A stretch of DNA of 6,453 nucleotides from an uncultured Anaerolineaceae bacterium (GTDB lineage Bacteria; Chloroflexota; Anaerolineae; Promineifilales; Promineifilaceae), in NCBI GenBank assembly GCA_937967805.1, contig CALBTC010000325.1, forward strand, positions 1 to 6,453, written 5' to 3'. Made by a program: the position numbers and the translations under genes. The notes under the pieces are model-generated. The model was given only the letters and a program-made list of their open reading frames with translations. It ran no database searches and had not been told where the DNA came from. Of this stretch, positions 6,386 through 6,453 are shown one piece after another (within the stretch, counting starts at the first letter, position 1; each line of letters starts with the position of its first letter).

Positions 6386-6453
6386 CTAGTCGGCGGCGAG
6401 CAGGGCGATATCTACCACTTCAATTTCAAAGCTGTGACCTGAAGAAACGAGAA
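6386..6453 (-). CDS. Putative 3' end of a convergent minus-strand gene (partial)
   Basis: On the minus strand one frame runs from the window edge through 21 codons to TAG at 6388-6386. The end reads GHSFEIEVVDIALLAAD, a plausible protein C-terminus. The other two minus-strand frames close within this stretch. Together with the hairpin placed between it and the + strand gene, this suggests a convergent gene whose body lies beyond 6453. It is too short to assign a family, and a chance open frame of this length is quite possible. Confidence 0.4.
   Translation of the reverse strand, partial: LVSSGHSFEIEVVDIALLAAD

Overview
The window looks like a chromosomal housekeeping segment of a moderately GC-rich bacterium. 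The likely source is Chloroflexota (Anaerolineae-like). This is an inference from protein style: a PNPase with an Arg/Gly-rich tail, an AI-2E family permease, RadC, and a Trp-rich carbohydrate-binding-like protein. No rRNA or other marker is present to confirm it. No tRNA, rRNA, CRISPR array, transposase or prophage gene was seen.

Layout on the + strand: the last 12 codons of rpsO (1-39) are followed by a hairpin terminator. A 273-nt structured spacer (40-312) leads to pnp (313-2505), which ends in a textbook intrinsic terminator. After a 224-nt promoter region comes an AI-2E family permease (about 2730-3959). A second spacer (3960-4135) holds a promoter candidate and a large near-perfect inverted repeat. 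It precedes an apparent three-gene operon: a 60-aa acidic protein (4136-4318), radC (4308-5048, overlapping by 11 nt) and a 399-aa protein with a carbohydrate-binding-like N-terminus (5072-6271). The right edge (6272-6453) has a hairpin and what appears to be the 3' end of a convergent minus-strand gene.

rpsO and pnp are a widely conserved pair: ribosomal protein S15 and the phosphorolytic 3'-5' exoribonuclease PNPase. In E. coli the pnp leader forms a hairpin cut by RNase III as part of pnp autoregulation. The leader here is also strongly structured, but it is built from degenerate heptanucleotide repeats. The downstream genes have no obvious pathway link to pnp.

The most notable signals are not genes. 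(1) The palindromic octamer ACGGCCGT occurs nine times in 6.4 kb, across all three codon phases, where about 0.1 copies would be expected by chance. This resembles the HIP1 palindrome of cyanobacteria. (2) A roughly 96-nt hairpin upstream of pnp has arms made of three in-register heptads. (3) An approximately 83-nt near-perfect palindrome lies in the predicted 5' leader of the small-ORF/radC operon. No complete novel defence or biosynthetic system is visible.
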